Shown: positions 1 through 7,089, counted from the stretch's first letter. The stretch: DNA of 11,318 nt from JANPJV01 sp031425695 (GCA_031425695.1 JANPJV010000130.1:1-11318), one strand, 5' to 3'. Translations and numbers: made by a program. The notes: generated by a model from the letters alone, not told the origin.

Positions 1-146
1 CGCCTCGGTCCGGCCCTCGGCATAGCCTCGGGCGTTCGGCGGCGCAAGACGCTGCGCGTCTTAAGCGCGCCGCCTCAGTCCGGCCCTCGGCATAGCCTCG
101 GGCGTTCGGCGGCGCAAGACGCTGCGCGTCTCAAGCGCGCCGCCTC
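1..146. repeat. 70-bp tandem repeat, two full copies plus the first 6 bases of a third
   Basis: Copy 1 is 1-70 and copy 2 is 71-140. They differ at only two positions (7/77 g/a and 62/132 t/c). The array may continue left of the window. Each unit contains two potential hairpins. One has stem AAGACG/CGTCTT around a 5-base loop. The other, read on the minus strand, is GCCC-GA-GGC-TAT-GCC-GA-GGGC with tandem G-A mismatches. The last 6 bases (141-146) run into the trpC stop codon at 145-147, so the array sits directly at the 3' end of the trp transcript. It could act as a transcript end or mRNA-stabilising structure, but no T-tract follows, so a classic intrinsic terminator is not shown. Confidence 0.9.
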
Positions 147-936
147 ACCCAAAAAACAACTTCCGCAACTCATCCCCAGGCACTTCCGCCCGCATGAAGG
201 CCTCGCCGACCAGGAAACTGTTCACCCCCGCACTGCGCATCCGCTGAACGTCAGCACGCGTCGCAATGCCGCTTTCGGTGACCAGCAAGCGCTCTTCGGG
301 AACGTGTTTCTGCAGGTCGATAGTCGTTTGCAAGTTAGTCTCAAACGTCCGCAGACTGCGGTTGTTGATGCCGATCAAGCACGCCCGGGTGGCGAGCGCA
401 CGCTCGAGCTCGGGCGCGTCGTGGACTTCGAGCAGGACATCGATGCCGATCTCGCGCGCGAGCGCTTCGAATTCGCCCAGGCGGGAGTCGGGCAGGGCAG
501 CCGCAATCAGCAGGATGCAATCGGCCCCGAGGGCGCGCGCCTCGAAGACCTGGTACTCGTCGATGATGAAGTCCTTGCGCAGCACCGGCAGCGGACACGC
601 CGCGCGCGCAGCGCTGAGATAGGCATCGGCGCCCTGGAAAAAATCGACATCGGTGAGCACCGAGAGGCACGCGGCGCCGCCGACTGCGTAGCTGCGCGCA
701 ATCGCGGCAGGATCAAAATCCGGGCGAATTACGCCCTTGCTCGGGCTGGCCTTCTTGACTTCGGCAATGACTGCCGGGCGGCCGAGACGCGCCTGCGTGC
801 GCAATGCACCCTCGAAGCCACGCGTCTGGGGCGCTGCTGCACTGGCCGCGTGCAGCTCCCGCAGCGGACGTTTTGACCGGCGCTCGGCCACTTCCTCCTG
901 TTTGCGCGCGAGGATGCGCGTCAGCACATCGCTCAT
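145..936 (-). CDS. trpC: Indole-3-glycerol phosphate synthase (TrpC)
   Basis: Cytoplasmic enzyme of tryptophan synthesis. It closes the ring of CdRP (carboxyphenylamino-deoxyribulose phosphate) to indole-3-glycerol phosphate with loss of CO2 and water. The 263-residue protein is the usual length for a stand-alone TrpC and carries no TrpF fusion. Family motifs of the TIM barrel appear in order: IAEVKKASPSKG (57-68, with the substrate-binding lysine), SVLTD (92-96), VLRKDF (118-123, catalytic lysine), LLEVH (168-172), GINNRSL (189-195), TESGI (220-224) and LVGEAFM (242-248). The ATG overlaps the trpD stop as ATGA, so translation is probably coupled. The stop is TGA at 145-147, immediately beside the tandem repeat. 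Identification is secure. Confidence 0.97.
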   Translation of the reverse strand: MSDVLTRILARKQEEVAERRSKRPLRELHAASAAAPQTRGFEGALRTQARLGRPAVIAEVKKASPSKGVIRPDFDPAAIARSYAVGGAACLSVLTDVDFFQGADAYLSAARAACPLPVLRKDFIIDEYQVFEARALGADCILLIAAALPDSRLGEFEALAREIGIDVLLEVHDAPELERALATRACLIGINNRSLRTFETNLQTTIDLQKHVPEERLLVTESGIATRADVQRMRSAGVNSFLVGEAFMRAEVPGDELRKLFFG

Positions 937-1946
937 AGCGACTGCGTCAGGGCCACGTACTGCTGCATGCGCGTCAGTGCTGCGCCGCTGGCCAGGATTT
1001 CGCGTGCCGCGGCGACGCCGTCGGCCAGCGATGCGAAGCGGTCCGACGCATACAGCGCGGCGCCTGCATTAAGTGCAACGAAATCACTGGCAGCCCCGCG
1101 CTCGCCACCGAGCACACGTTGGACCATCGTCAGGCTTTCGGCCGGCGAACTCACACGCATGCCGTCGACCGACGCGCGCACCAGGCCAAAATCCTCCGGC
1201 GCAATCGAATACACGCGGACCTCGCCATCTTTGAGCTCGGCGACCTGGCTCGGCGCGCCGATCGAGAGCTCGTCGAGACCGTCGAGCGCGTGTACGACCA
1301 GCACATGGCGGCTGCCGAGATCACCGAGCACGCGTGCGAGCGGCTCCAGCCAGCGGCGGTCGAACACTCCCAATACCTGGTGCGGCACCTGCGCCGGATT
1401 CGTCAGCGGTCCAAGCAGATTGAACAGCGTGCGCAAGCCGAGCTCACGACGAACTGGCGCCGCGTGCCGCATCGCACCATGGTGCATGGGCGCGTACATG
1501 AAGCCGAAGCCGAGGTCTTCGACGCAGCGGCGCACCTGGTCCGGATTAAGGTCCAGCCGCGCTCCGGCCGCTTCGAGCAAATCAGCGCTACCCGACTTGC
1601 TCGACACCGAGCGATTGCCATGCTTGGCAATCCGCGCGCCGCCAACCGCCGCGACGAAGCCGGCAGCAGTCGAGACGTTGAAAGTCGAGGCATTGTCGCC
1701 GCCGGTGCCCACGATGTCGGTGAGATGCTCCAGCGGCAGCTCCACGGGGGTCATCAGCGAGCGCATCACCCGCGTCGCCGCCGCAATCTCCGCCGTCGTC
1801 TCACCCTTCATGCGCAGCGCCACCAGGAAAGCGCCAATCTGCACCGCGCTCGCCTGGCCCGACATGATCGCCCGCATCGCCGCCTCGGCCTCAGGTCCAT
1901 CGAGGTCGACACCGCCAACCAACTTGTTCAGCACTACGCTCAGCAT
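933..1946 (-). CDS. trpD: Anthranilate phosphoribosyltransferase (TrpD)
   Basis: Transfers the phosphoribosyl group of PRPP to anthranilate, the second committed step of tryptophan synthesis. The 337-residue length is typical of the unfused enzyme. Diagnostic motifs are the PRPP-binding GTGGD (80-84) followed by NASTFNVST, the KHGNRSVSSKSGSAD loop (108-122), and the metal-binding DGLDE (222-226). The ATG at 1944-1946 is preceded on the coding strand by GGAG five bases upstream (complement of 1952-1955), which supports this start. The 167-bp gap back to trpG contains a REP doublet. The gene ends in a 4-base ATGA overlap with trpC. No attenuator or leader peptide was seen before it. Confidence 0.97.
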   Translation of the reverse strand: MLSVVLNKLVGGVDLDGPEAEAAMRAIMSGQASAVQIGAFLVALRMKGETTAEIAAATRVMRSLMTPVELPLEHLTDIVGTGGDNASTFNVSTAAGFVAAVGGARIAKHGNRSVSSKSGSADLLEAAGARLDLNPDQVRRCVEDLGFGFMYAPMHHGAMRHAAPVRRELGLRTLFNLLGPLTNPAQVPHQVLGVFDRRWLEPLARVLGDLGSRHVLVVHALDGLDELSIGAPSQVAELKDGEVRVYSIAPEDFGLVRASVDGMRVSSPAESLTMVQRVLGGERGAASDFVALNAGAALYASDRFASLADGVAAAREILASGAALTRMQQYVALTQSL

Positions 1947-1999
1947 CGGGACTCCAACGTTCTAGTTTTAGGTAGTAGACCCGAATTGCCGCTTGTTCG

Positions 2000-2098
2000 C
2001 TGTCGTAGGTCATGTTGCCCGCGCAGCGAGCTACTTGACAGATTTCTCGCCTGATGGCGTCACGTAGCCCGCTGCGCGGGCAACATGACCTACGACAG
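2000..2098. repeat. REP doublet (REPIN-like inverted repeat) between trpG and trpD
   Basis: Two 35-base arms (2000-2034 and 2064-2098) are inverted copies of each other with a single mismatch. Each arm also begins a hairpin of its own. After a GTAG tetranucleotide (2005-2008, and its complement at 2090-2093), a stem of about 14 bases with a few mismatches folds around a GCA loop (2009-2039 and 2059-2089). A GTAG head, an imperfect palindrome and head-to-head pairing are the known design of REP/REPIN elements mobilised by RAYT (REP-associated tyrosine) transposases. No RAYT gene lies in this window. The element lies inside the transcribed trpG-trpD gap and could affect mRNA stability or partly uncouple trpG from trpDC. 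Confidence 0.85.
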
Positions 2099-2113
2099 AC
2101 CCATGCGACACGC

Positions 2114-2710
2114 TCACGCCGCCAGCCTGCGCTCGCGCCGCACGAAATTCGCGAGCAGGTCCATGCCGACGCGCGTCAGGATGGACTCGGGGTGGAACTG
2201 GACGCCCTCGATGTCGAGGGTGCGGTGGCGCAAACCCATGATCTCATCGACCTCGCCGTTGTCAGTCTCCGTCCACGCCGTGACTTCCAGGACCGCCGGG
2301 AGCGTCTCGCGGCGCACGATCAATGAGTGATAGCGGGTCGCCTCGAAGGGATTCGGCAGTCCGGCGAAGACCCCCTGGCCGTTGTGATGGATCGGCGAGG
2401 TCTTGCCGTGCATGACCTTGCGCGCGCGCACCACCTCACCGCCGAAGACCTGCCCGAGGCTCTGGTGACCCAGGCACACGCCCAGGATTGGAATCCGCCC
2501 GCCCAGCTTTGCCAGGATCTCCAGCGACACGCCCGCATCGTCCGGCGTGCCGGGACCAGGCGAGATGACGATCCGGACGGGCGCGAGCTCCATGATTGCG
2601 GCCACGCTGAGCGCGTCGTTGCGATACACGCGCACATCCTCACCCAGCTCGGCCAGGTACTGGACCAGGTTGTAGGTAAAGCTGTCGTAGTTATCGATCA
2701 TCAGCAGCAT
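2114..2710 (-). CDS. trpG: Anthranilate synthase / aminodeoxychorismate synthase glutamine amidotransferase subunit (TrpG/PabA)
   Basis: Class I glutamine amidotransferase of 198 residues, the usual stand-alone length. It hydrolyses glutamine and passes ammonia to TrpE to make anthranilate, or to PabB to make aminodeoxychorismate. The catalytic triad is visible: Cys79 in GVCLGHQSLG, His173 and Glu175 in QFHPES. The N-terminal IDNYDSFTYNLVQYL and the PGPGTP (51-56) oxyanion strand are classic. The start ATG (2708-2710) has GGAA seven bases upstream. No trpE or pabB partner lies in the window. The gene upstream on the same strand is a phasin-like gene, so this subunit may serve both the tryptophan and folate complexes, as in several bacteria. 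That dual role is inferred, not shown. Confidence 0.95.
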   Translation of the reverse strand: MLLMIDNYDSFTYNLVQYLAELGEDVRVYRNDALSVAAIMELAPVRIVISPGPGTPDDAGVSLEILAKLGGRIPILGVCLGHQSLGQVFGGEVVRARKVMHGKTSPIHHNGQGVFAGLPNPFEATRYHSLIVRRETLPAVLEVTAWTETDNGEVDEIMGLRHRTLDIEGVQFHPESILTRVGMDLLANFVRRERRLAA

Positions 2711-2813
2711 GGTTGGTTCCAGCCCATCGATGTATTGCCGGAGGCACGTCGGCCACGGCCGCCAAAGCTATCACGGGACGCTGGGCGCGGCTTCCAGGCG
2801 GGCAGCGCTGGCT

Positions 2814-3239
2814 TCAGCCCTTGCGCAGCCGCTTCGCATTTGCGGTGACCCGCTTGTGGGCGGGCTTGAGGGCGGTCCGGGTGAGCTTCAGCAAAGTTTC
2901 GGTAGCAGCAGACGTGCCGGCGGATGTGCTGGCGCCGATGCGGCGACGTGTCGGCCCGAGTGCACCGAGCCCGACGTTCTGCAACTGCTTGAGGTTGCGC
3001 GCGGCAATGCGTGGTGCCGACAGCGCCAGCTCCCACGCGCACGCATTCATCCCGAGCACGGCCGCGTCGATCTTCTCGGTGCCCATCACCGTGAACTCCT
3101 TGCGGTCGCGTGGAGACAGCGGCCGCTTGGCGGTGGTCATGCGGGCCACGCGGCGCGGGATCACCTCGGCGGCCGCAAGCCACATTTCGCTGCCCATGCG
3201 CATGAGCTCGAACCAGGATGATGTGGTTGATTTCTTCAT
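2814..3239 (-). CDS. Small phasin-like protein (polyhydroxyalkanoate granule-associated family), putative
   Basis: The 141-residue protein starts at the ATG at 3237-3239, with GAGG five bases upstream. A longer in-frame extension to 3344 lacks such a site and reads as non-family sequence. The N-terminal part (WFELMRMGSEMWLAAAEVIPRRVARM) is an amphipathic helix of the kind seen in short phasins that coat storage granules. A middle region rich in Ala, Met and Leu follows, then a strongly basic tail (TALKPAHKRVTANAKRLRKG). No signal peptide or membrane segment is visible. The gene diverges from DUF1428 and lies 103 bp upstream of trpG on the same strand. No PHA synthase gene is present, so the assignment rests on sequence character alone. 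A small basic nucleoid- or membrane-associated protein is an alternative. Confidence 0.6.
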   Translation of the reverse strand: MKKSTTSSWFELMRMGSEMWLAAAEVIPRRVARMTTAKRPLSPRDRKEFTVMGTEKIDAAVLGMNACAWELALSAPRIAARNLKQLQNVGLGALGPTRRRIGASTSAGTSAATETLLKLTRTALKPAHKRVTANAKRLRKG

Positions 3240-3390
3240 TGGATCCTCGGGCGTCGTTCCGGCATGCGCCACGCTTGGCGGGCTGCGAAGTGTGTTTTCG
3301 AGCGCACAGTCTGCACGCCGGCGGTGCGAGACTGGAGTGAACATGCGCGGCCTCGAGCCGGTGCATGCCTGCCACCAGAGGAGTCAACGA
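3240..3390. promoter_or_regulatory. Divergent intergenic region between the phasin-like gene and DUF1428
   Basis: These 151 bp separate two divergently oriented start codons, so promoters for both directions should lie here. I found no convincing -35/-10 pair or operator palindrome. The only clear signals are the two ribosome-binding sites: GAGG just before the minus-strand start, and AGAGGAG (3377-3383) before the plus-strand start at 3391. Confidence 0.4.
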
Positions 3391-3753
3391 ATGTCGCGCT
3401 ATGTCGATGGTTTCGTGTTGCCGGTTCCGAAGGACAATCTGCCCGCGTACAAGAAAATGGCCCGGCTCGCCGGCAAGGTCTGGCGCGAGCACGGCGCGAT
3501 CGAGTATGTCGAATGCATTGCCGACGACGTGCCATCCGGCAAGCTGACTTCGTTCCCGCAGAGCGTCAAACTGAAGCCTGACGAGGTGGTGATCTTTTCC
3601 TACATCGTCTACCGATCGCGCCGCGATCGCGACCGCATCAACAAGTTGGTGATGGCCGACCCGCGGCTGGCACCGATGATGAACCCGACCAGCATGCCCT
3701 TCGACGGCAAGCGCATGTTCTTTGGCGGGTTCAAGGAAATGATCAATATTTGA
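3391..3753 (+). CDS. DUF1428 family protein (YbaA-like)
   Basis: The 120-residue soluble protein has the DUF1428/YbaA family signature. It starts with SRYVDGFVLPVPKDNLPAYKKMA, continues with WREHGAIEYVECIADDVPSGK, has the strand EVVIFSYIVYRSRRDRDRIN, and ends with MPFDGKRMFFGGFKEMI. Such proteins adopt the dimeric alpha/beta-barrel (ferredoxin-like) fold. Their biochemical role is unknown. The start ATG is preceded by the strong site AGAGGAG with seven bases of spacing. An in-frame extension upstream is open but lacks a comparable site. The gene is transcribed alone and ends just before a large palindrome. Confidence 0.9.
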   Translation: MSRYVDGFVLPVPKDNLPAYKKMARLAGKVWREHGAIEYVECIADDVPSGKLTSFPQSVKLKPDEVVIFSYIVYRSRRDRDRINKLVMADPRLAPMMNPTSMPFDGKRMFFGGFKEMINI

Positions 3754-3767
3754 TGCGGGCGTTTTCG

Positions 3768-3880
3768 TGCTCCCTCTCCCATGCTTCGGGGGAGAGGGTT
3801 GGGGGAGAGGGCGCCTTTGCCTTGATACGAAGCGCCCTCTCCCCCAGCCCCTCTCCCTGAGAGCATGGGAGAGGGGAGCA
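3768..3880. repeat. GC-rich imperfect palindrome, probable bidirectional terminator
   Basis: The left arm (about 3768-3814) and right arm (about 3832-3880) are near-complementary over roughly 47-49 bases, with a short central loop. The arms carry the repeated block GGGAGAGGG / CCCTCTCCC. The element occupies the whole gap between the convergent DUF1428 and hda genes, where a two-way terminator would be expected. Similar GGGAGAGGG palindromes are scattered in many Xanthomonadales-type genomes, so this is probably a dispersed repeat as well. A TTTT run follows the right arm at 3883-3886, at the hda stop codon. No T-run follows the left-to-right direction beyond that. Confidence 0.75.
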
Positions 3881-3885
3881 AGTTT

Positions 3886-4569
3886 TCACCCCGCCAAAAT
3901 CTCCCGTAACAGCGGCACCGTGATCCGCCGTCCGCGCGCGAGGGATTCGCCGTCGAGGGTGGCGAGCGTCCGCATCAGTGAGCGCAGGTCGCGAGTGCTG
4001 TGGCGCAGCAGGTATTCGGCAGCGGCGGAGTCGAGTGGGATGCCGGCACGCTGGGCGCGGAACATCAGAATTGCCTTGCGGGCGTCGTCGCCGTGCTCGC
4101 TGAGGCGCAGGCGTTCGGCCTGCGCGAGCCGCGAGCCCAGGTCGGGCAACACCAGCGGCGCCTGCTCGGGACCGCTGCGGGCGGCCAATACGAGCGCCTG
4201 CCCACGGTCGTGCTGGCGATTGATCAGCGCGAACAGTGCTTCGGACAGCTCACGTGACGCGTAAGCAAGATCGAGCTCGTCGATGGCGATCAGGTCCGCA
4301 GTGATTGGCTCCGCAAGCGCCGCTGCGTCGAACTTCGACAGCGGCAGGTAGAGCGCGCTGAATTCGGCCTCGCGCGCCGCCTCGCAGGCTGCCAGCAGAA
4401 GATGGCTCTTGCCGGTGTCGGCCGCGCCCGTGAGCAGGACGCGCGCGGTGCTCGGCGCCTCTGCCAGCAGGCGCAGGCGCGCAAGGACCAATGGATCGAT
4501 CTCGTCCCAGAAACTGTCGAGCTCGGGTGCGCGCCAGCCGCCGAATCCGAGCGCTAGCTGCACGCTCAT
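3886..4569 (-). CDS. hda: DnaA regulatory inactivator Hda
   Basis: DnaA-related AAA+ protein (227 residues, normal length). Together with the DNA-loaded sliding clamp it stimulates hydrolysis of DnaA-bound ATP, preventing re-initiation of replication. The N-terminal QLALGF (4-9) matches the clamp-binding motif position of Hda proteins. The Walker A loop is GAADTGKSHLL (48-58), the Walker B-like strand is DLIAIDELD (92-100), the likely arginine finger is in DLGSRLAQ (Arg147), and a sensor II helix contains RDLRSL (193-198). There is no DnaA domain IV (DNA binding), which separates it from DnaA itself. Its ATG overlaps the stop of the preceding membrane-protein gene as ATGA, so it is the last gene of a three-gene operon. 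Confidence 0.93.
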   Translation of the reverse strand: MSVQLALGFGGWRAPELDSFWDEIDPLVLARLRLLAEAPSTARVLLTGAADTGKSHLLLAACEAAREAEFSALYLPLSKFDAAALAEPITADLIAIDELDLAYASRELSEALFALINRQHDRGQALVLAARSGPEQAPLVLPDLGSRLAQAERLRLSEHGDDARKAILMFRAQRAGIPLDSAAAEYLLRHSTRDLRSLMRTLATLDGESLARGRRITVPLLREILAG

Positions 4570-5999
4570 GAGCCGGCGTCTACTCCGGGGTTGGTGTTGC
4601 TCTCGGGTGTCGATGCGGGCCGGAAATCGGGATCGTCACGCATCTCCGATATTGGCGCGAGAGTGGCTGGCTTCGCTTCGTCAACCACGATGAGTGCACG
4701 TGATTTTTCCGGTTCGCTGCCCCATTCGCTGTCGTCGACCGGAACTGGCGCCCGCGGGGCGACGAGATTCTCGAGCGCATTGGCGAATTCGAGTGAGGCC
4801 GCGTCGAGGGATGCCGGCGCTTCGTCCACCGCGGCGACGGCGGGGACGCTTGCCGCCACCACCGTTGCAGCGCCGGCCATTTCCAGCGGCGCAGCTACGT
4901 CCGCGCTGACGGTCTCCGGGTCGACCGCGGGACCGGTCGCCACCGCACCATCGCGGTAGAGGCCGCTGTCGACATAGCGCCGGTGCACATGGCGCAGGAT
5001 CACCATCAGGACGGCGGCGACCGGGAGCGCAAGCAGCACACCAACGAAGCCGAACAGCTGGCCGCCCGCCAGGATGGCGAAGATCACCGCGACCGGATGC
5101 AGGCCGATACGATCGCCGACCAGCCACGGGGTCAGCACGAAGCCCTCGAGGGTCTGGCCAACACCGAAGACCATCAGCACGTAGACGACGTGGATCACGT
5201 CGCGATGCTCGACGAGTGCAGCTATCACCGCGGCGCCGATGCCGAGCACGCCGCCGAGATAGGGCACGAAACTGAGCAAGCCCGCGCCCATGCCGATGAG
5301 GAACGCGAGCTTGAGCCCGGCCATCCACAGGCCAATCGAGTAGATCATTCCGAGCGCCAGCATCACCGCGAGCTGGCCTCGTAGGAAGGCGCTCAACACC
5401 ACATCCGACTCGCGCGCAATCTGCACCACGCGCGGCTCCATGTGCCGCGGCAGCAACTCGCGCACGCGCAGCAGCATGCCGTCCCAGTCGCGCAGGAAGT
5501 AGAAGGTCACGACCGGGATCAGCAACAGGTTCATCAGCCAGCCAATCACGGCCAGGCCGGATTTGCTCCCCCAGGCAATCACCGTCGCGGCAATGCCGCC
5601 GGCCTGGCGCCAGTGATCCTTGGCCATGGCGATGATGCGGTCGGTGCTGAAGACTTCCGGATCGACGCCGAAGCGCTCGACCAGCAAAGGCATCAGACGC
5701 TCGCGCACCCAGCCAATGTATTGCGGCAGTTTCTCGACGAGCGTGCTGATCTGGTCCTCGATCAGCGGGATCAGGATCAACGGGACCAGCAGCATGGCGA
5801 TGATCATGCACGCGAACACGATTGCGACGGCGACGCTGCGGCTGACCCCACGCGCCTGCAGCTTGTCGACCAGCGGGTCGCCCAGATACGCCAGCAGCGC
5901 CGCGAAGGCGAACGGTGCGAGCACGGGTCCGAGCAACACCAGCAGGATCCCGAGGCCAAGCAGGATGGCGCCCAGTTGCCAGCGCTGGTTGACGGTCAT
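4566..5999 (-). CDS. AI-2E family transporter (PerM-like) with long C-terminal tail
   Basis: Polytopic inner-membrane protein of the AI-2 exporter/PerM family, 477 residues from the ATG at 5997-5999. This start is chosen because GAGG lies eight bases upstream. A GTG at 6018-6020 would add seven residues. Hydrophobic segments cluster at about residues 8-40, 55-80, 135-168, 205-262, 268-295 and 300-337. Family-typical FVPYLGGVLG and LEGFVLTPWLVGDRIGLHP are present. Members are proposed to export autoinducer-2 or act as ion/permease proteins, so the substrate here is unknown. After RHVHRRYVDSGLYRDG comes a tail of about 125 residues rich in Ala, Val, Pro, Glu and Asp with no visible domain, probably disordered and unusual for this roughly 350-residue family. 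The gene follows DUF2066 and overlaps hda. Confidence 0.9.
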   Translation of the reverse strand: MTVNQRWQLGAILLGLGILLVLLGPVLAPFAFAALLAYLGDPLVDKLQARGVSRSVAVAIVFACMIIAMLLVPLILIPLIEDQISTLVEKLPQYIGWVRERLMPLLVERFGVDPEVFSTDRIIAMAKDHWRQAGGIAATVIAWGSKSGLAVIGWLMNLLLIPVVTFYFLRDWDGMLLRVRELLPRHMEPRVVQIARESDVVLSAFLRGQLAVMLALGMIYSIGLWMAGLKLAFLIGMGAGLLSFVPYLGGVLGIGAAVIAALVEHRDVIHVVYVLMVFGVGQTLEGFVLTPWLVGDRIGLHPVAVIFAILAGGQLFGFVGVLLALPVAAVLMVILRHVHRRYVDSGLYRDGAVATGPAVDPETVSADVAAPLEMAGAATVVAASVPAVAAVDEAPASLDAASLEFANALENLVAPRAPVPVDDSEWGSEPEKSRALIVVDEAKPATLAPISEMRDDPDFRPASTPESNTNPGVDAGS

Positions 6000-6026
6000 C
6001 GCAGGGACCTCGGCGCCCACGGTCTT

Positions 6027-6052
6027 CTGTGGGAGCGGCCATGGCCGCGATG
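6027..6052 (+). repeat. Single REP-type palindrome between DUF2066 and the AI-2E gene
   Basis: A GTGG head is followed by the perfect 12-base palindrome CGGCCATGGCCG, flanked by GAG and CGA. This matches the GTGG/GTAG-headed REP design found in Xanthomonas and Stenotrophomonas relatives. It lies in the 67-bp gap inside the DUF2066/AI-2E/hda operon, just upstream of the chosen AI-2E start. Confidence 0.7.
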
Positions 6053-6066
6053 CACTTGCTTGCTCA

Positions 6067-7089
6067 TCAGTTCGCGCTCAGCACCACTGCGCCATCGGCA
6101 TCGGGGGTGCCGACATCGAGCATGTCGTTGAGCGCGACGATCTGCTGCAGTCGCTCGGCGCCACCGGCCACCACCATGTCGAGGTTCATGGACTGCGCTG
6201 CAGCGCCGCTGACGCTGATGCTTTTCACTACCGATAGCGACAGCAGGTAGGCATGGATGCGCGCGAACTCTTGCGCGCTGCTGATCCCGTGCACCACCGC
6301 CTTGACCGCCGCCGGCGCACTGTCGGCGGCGTCGAAGGCATAGCGCGAGGCCAGCCGGTTGGCGGCTTCATCGGCCGCTGCGCGCAGCGCTTCGGTCATG
6401 TTGGCGCCGCGCACCTCGAACTCCTCGTTGCGCTCGCCGTCGCTCAGGCCAAAACGGCCGAGCACGCCGTCGGCGGTCGCGAACAGCCGTCCGGCGAGCA
6501 CGCCGGGCGTGCCCGACTTCGCGGCAATCTGGCGCAGGCTCTCGAGCGAGCGGCTCTCGACGTCCGCGAGTTGGGCGGCGCCACTCTCGTCGGCCACTGC
6601 ACTGGCCACCTTGAGCACGACGCCGCGCTCATTGGCACGACGCAGCAGCGGCGTGATGCGGGCTTCATCGAGCAGGGTCGGGCCACCATCGACATCCGCG
6701 ACCACCCAGACCATCACCCCGGGCCGCTCGCGCGCCCACTGCGAAAGGCCCGAAGACGACAGCAGCCGGGTGATCGCGCGCGGGTCGAAATTGGCTGCGT
6801 AATAGAGGCGCAAGACGGGAGTCACTCCGCTGCGATCGACTTCCTGCCGGTAGTAATAGGCCTGGATGAGCGGTTCCGGATTCTCGAGCGCCGACTTGAG
6901 CTGCGGGCGCTCGGCCGCGGTCGGATCACCCGAGACCTTGACCAGCACCTGCGCGAGCGCCGCCGCCATCGCGTCCTTGCGCAGGGTCTCGTCCTGGCTC
7001 GGAACCGCCACTTCGCCAGTGTATTGATCGGCCGCCGACGCCGCGAAGGTGGTGAGCAGCAGGGCAAACGCCAGGAACAACATGCGCAT
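6067..7089 (-). CDS. DUF2066 domain-containing exported protein
   Basis: The 340-residue protein begins MRMLFLAFALLLTTFAASAA, a clear Sec signal peptide with a likely cleavage after ASA (about residue 19), so it should be periplasmic or envelope-attached. No lipobox cysteine is seen. The start ATG at 7087-7089 has GGAAG seven bases upstream. A longer frame back to 7239 would bury the signal peptide and run through the purM promoter region, so it is rejected. Mature-domain features fit DUF2066: an early EVAVPSQDETLRKDAMAAALAQVLVKVSGD segment and a PGVMVWVVADVDGG segment near the middle. The function of the family is unknown. In pseudomonads and relatives this gene also lies between purM and hda, and that conserved order supports the call. 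Confidence 0.88.
   Translation of the reverse strand: MRMLFLAFALLLTTFAASAADQYTGEVAVPSQDETLRKDAMAAALAQVLVKVSGDPTAAERPQLKSALENPEPLIQAYYYRQEVDRSGVTPVLRLYYAANFDPRAITRLLSSSGLSQWARERPGVMVWVVADVDGGPTLLDEARITPLLRRANERGVVLKVASAVADESGAAQLADVESRSLESLRQIAAKSGTPGVLAGRLFATADGVLGRFGLSDGERNEEFEVRGANMTEALRAAADEAANRLASRYAFDAADSAPAAVKAVVHGISSAQEFARIHAYLLSLSVVKSISVSGAAAQSMNLDMVVAGGAERLQQIVALNDMLDVGTPDADGAVVLSAN

Noticed and set aside
967..1965. 332-codon plus-strand frame opposite trpD
   Set aside because: Antisense shadow of a well-conserved enzyme. Its composition is Ser/Arg/Pro-rich with no motif.
2701..3492. 263-codon minus-strand frame overlapping the phasin-like gene
   Set aside because: It crosses the divergent promoter region and the DUF1428 start and reads as His/Arg-rich nonsense. 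The alternative frame with a ribosome-binding site at 3239 is preferred.
4681..6042. 453-codon minus-strand frame parallel to the AI-2E gene
   Set aside because: It is a frame-shifted reading of the same DNA, is highly Arg-rich, lacks hydrophobic segments, and has no recognisable family features.
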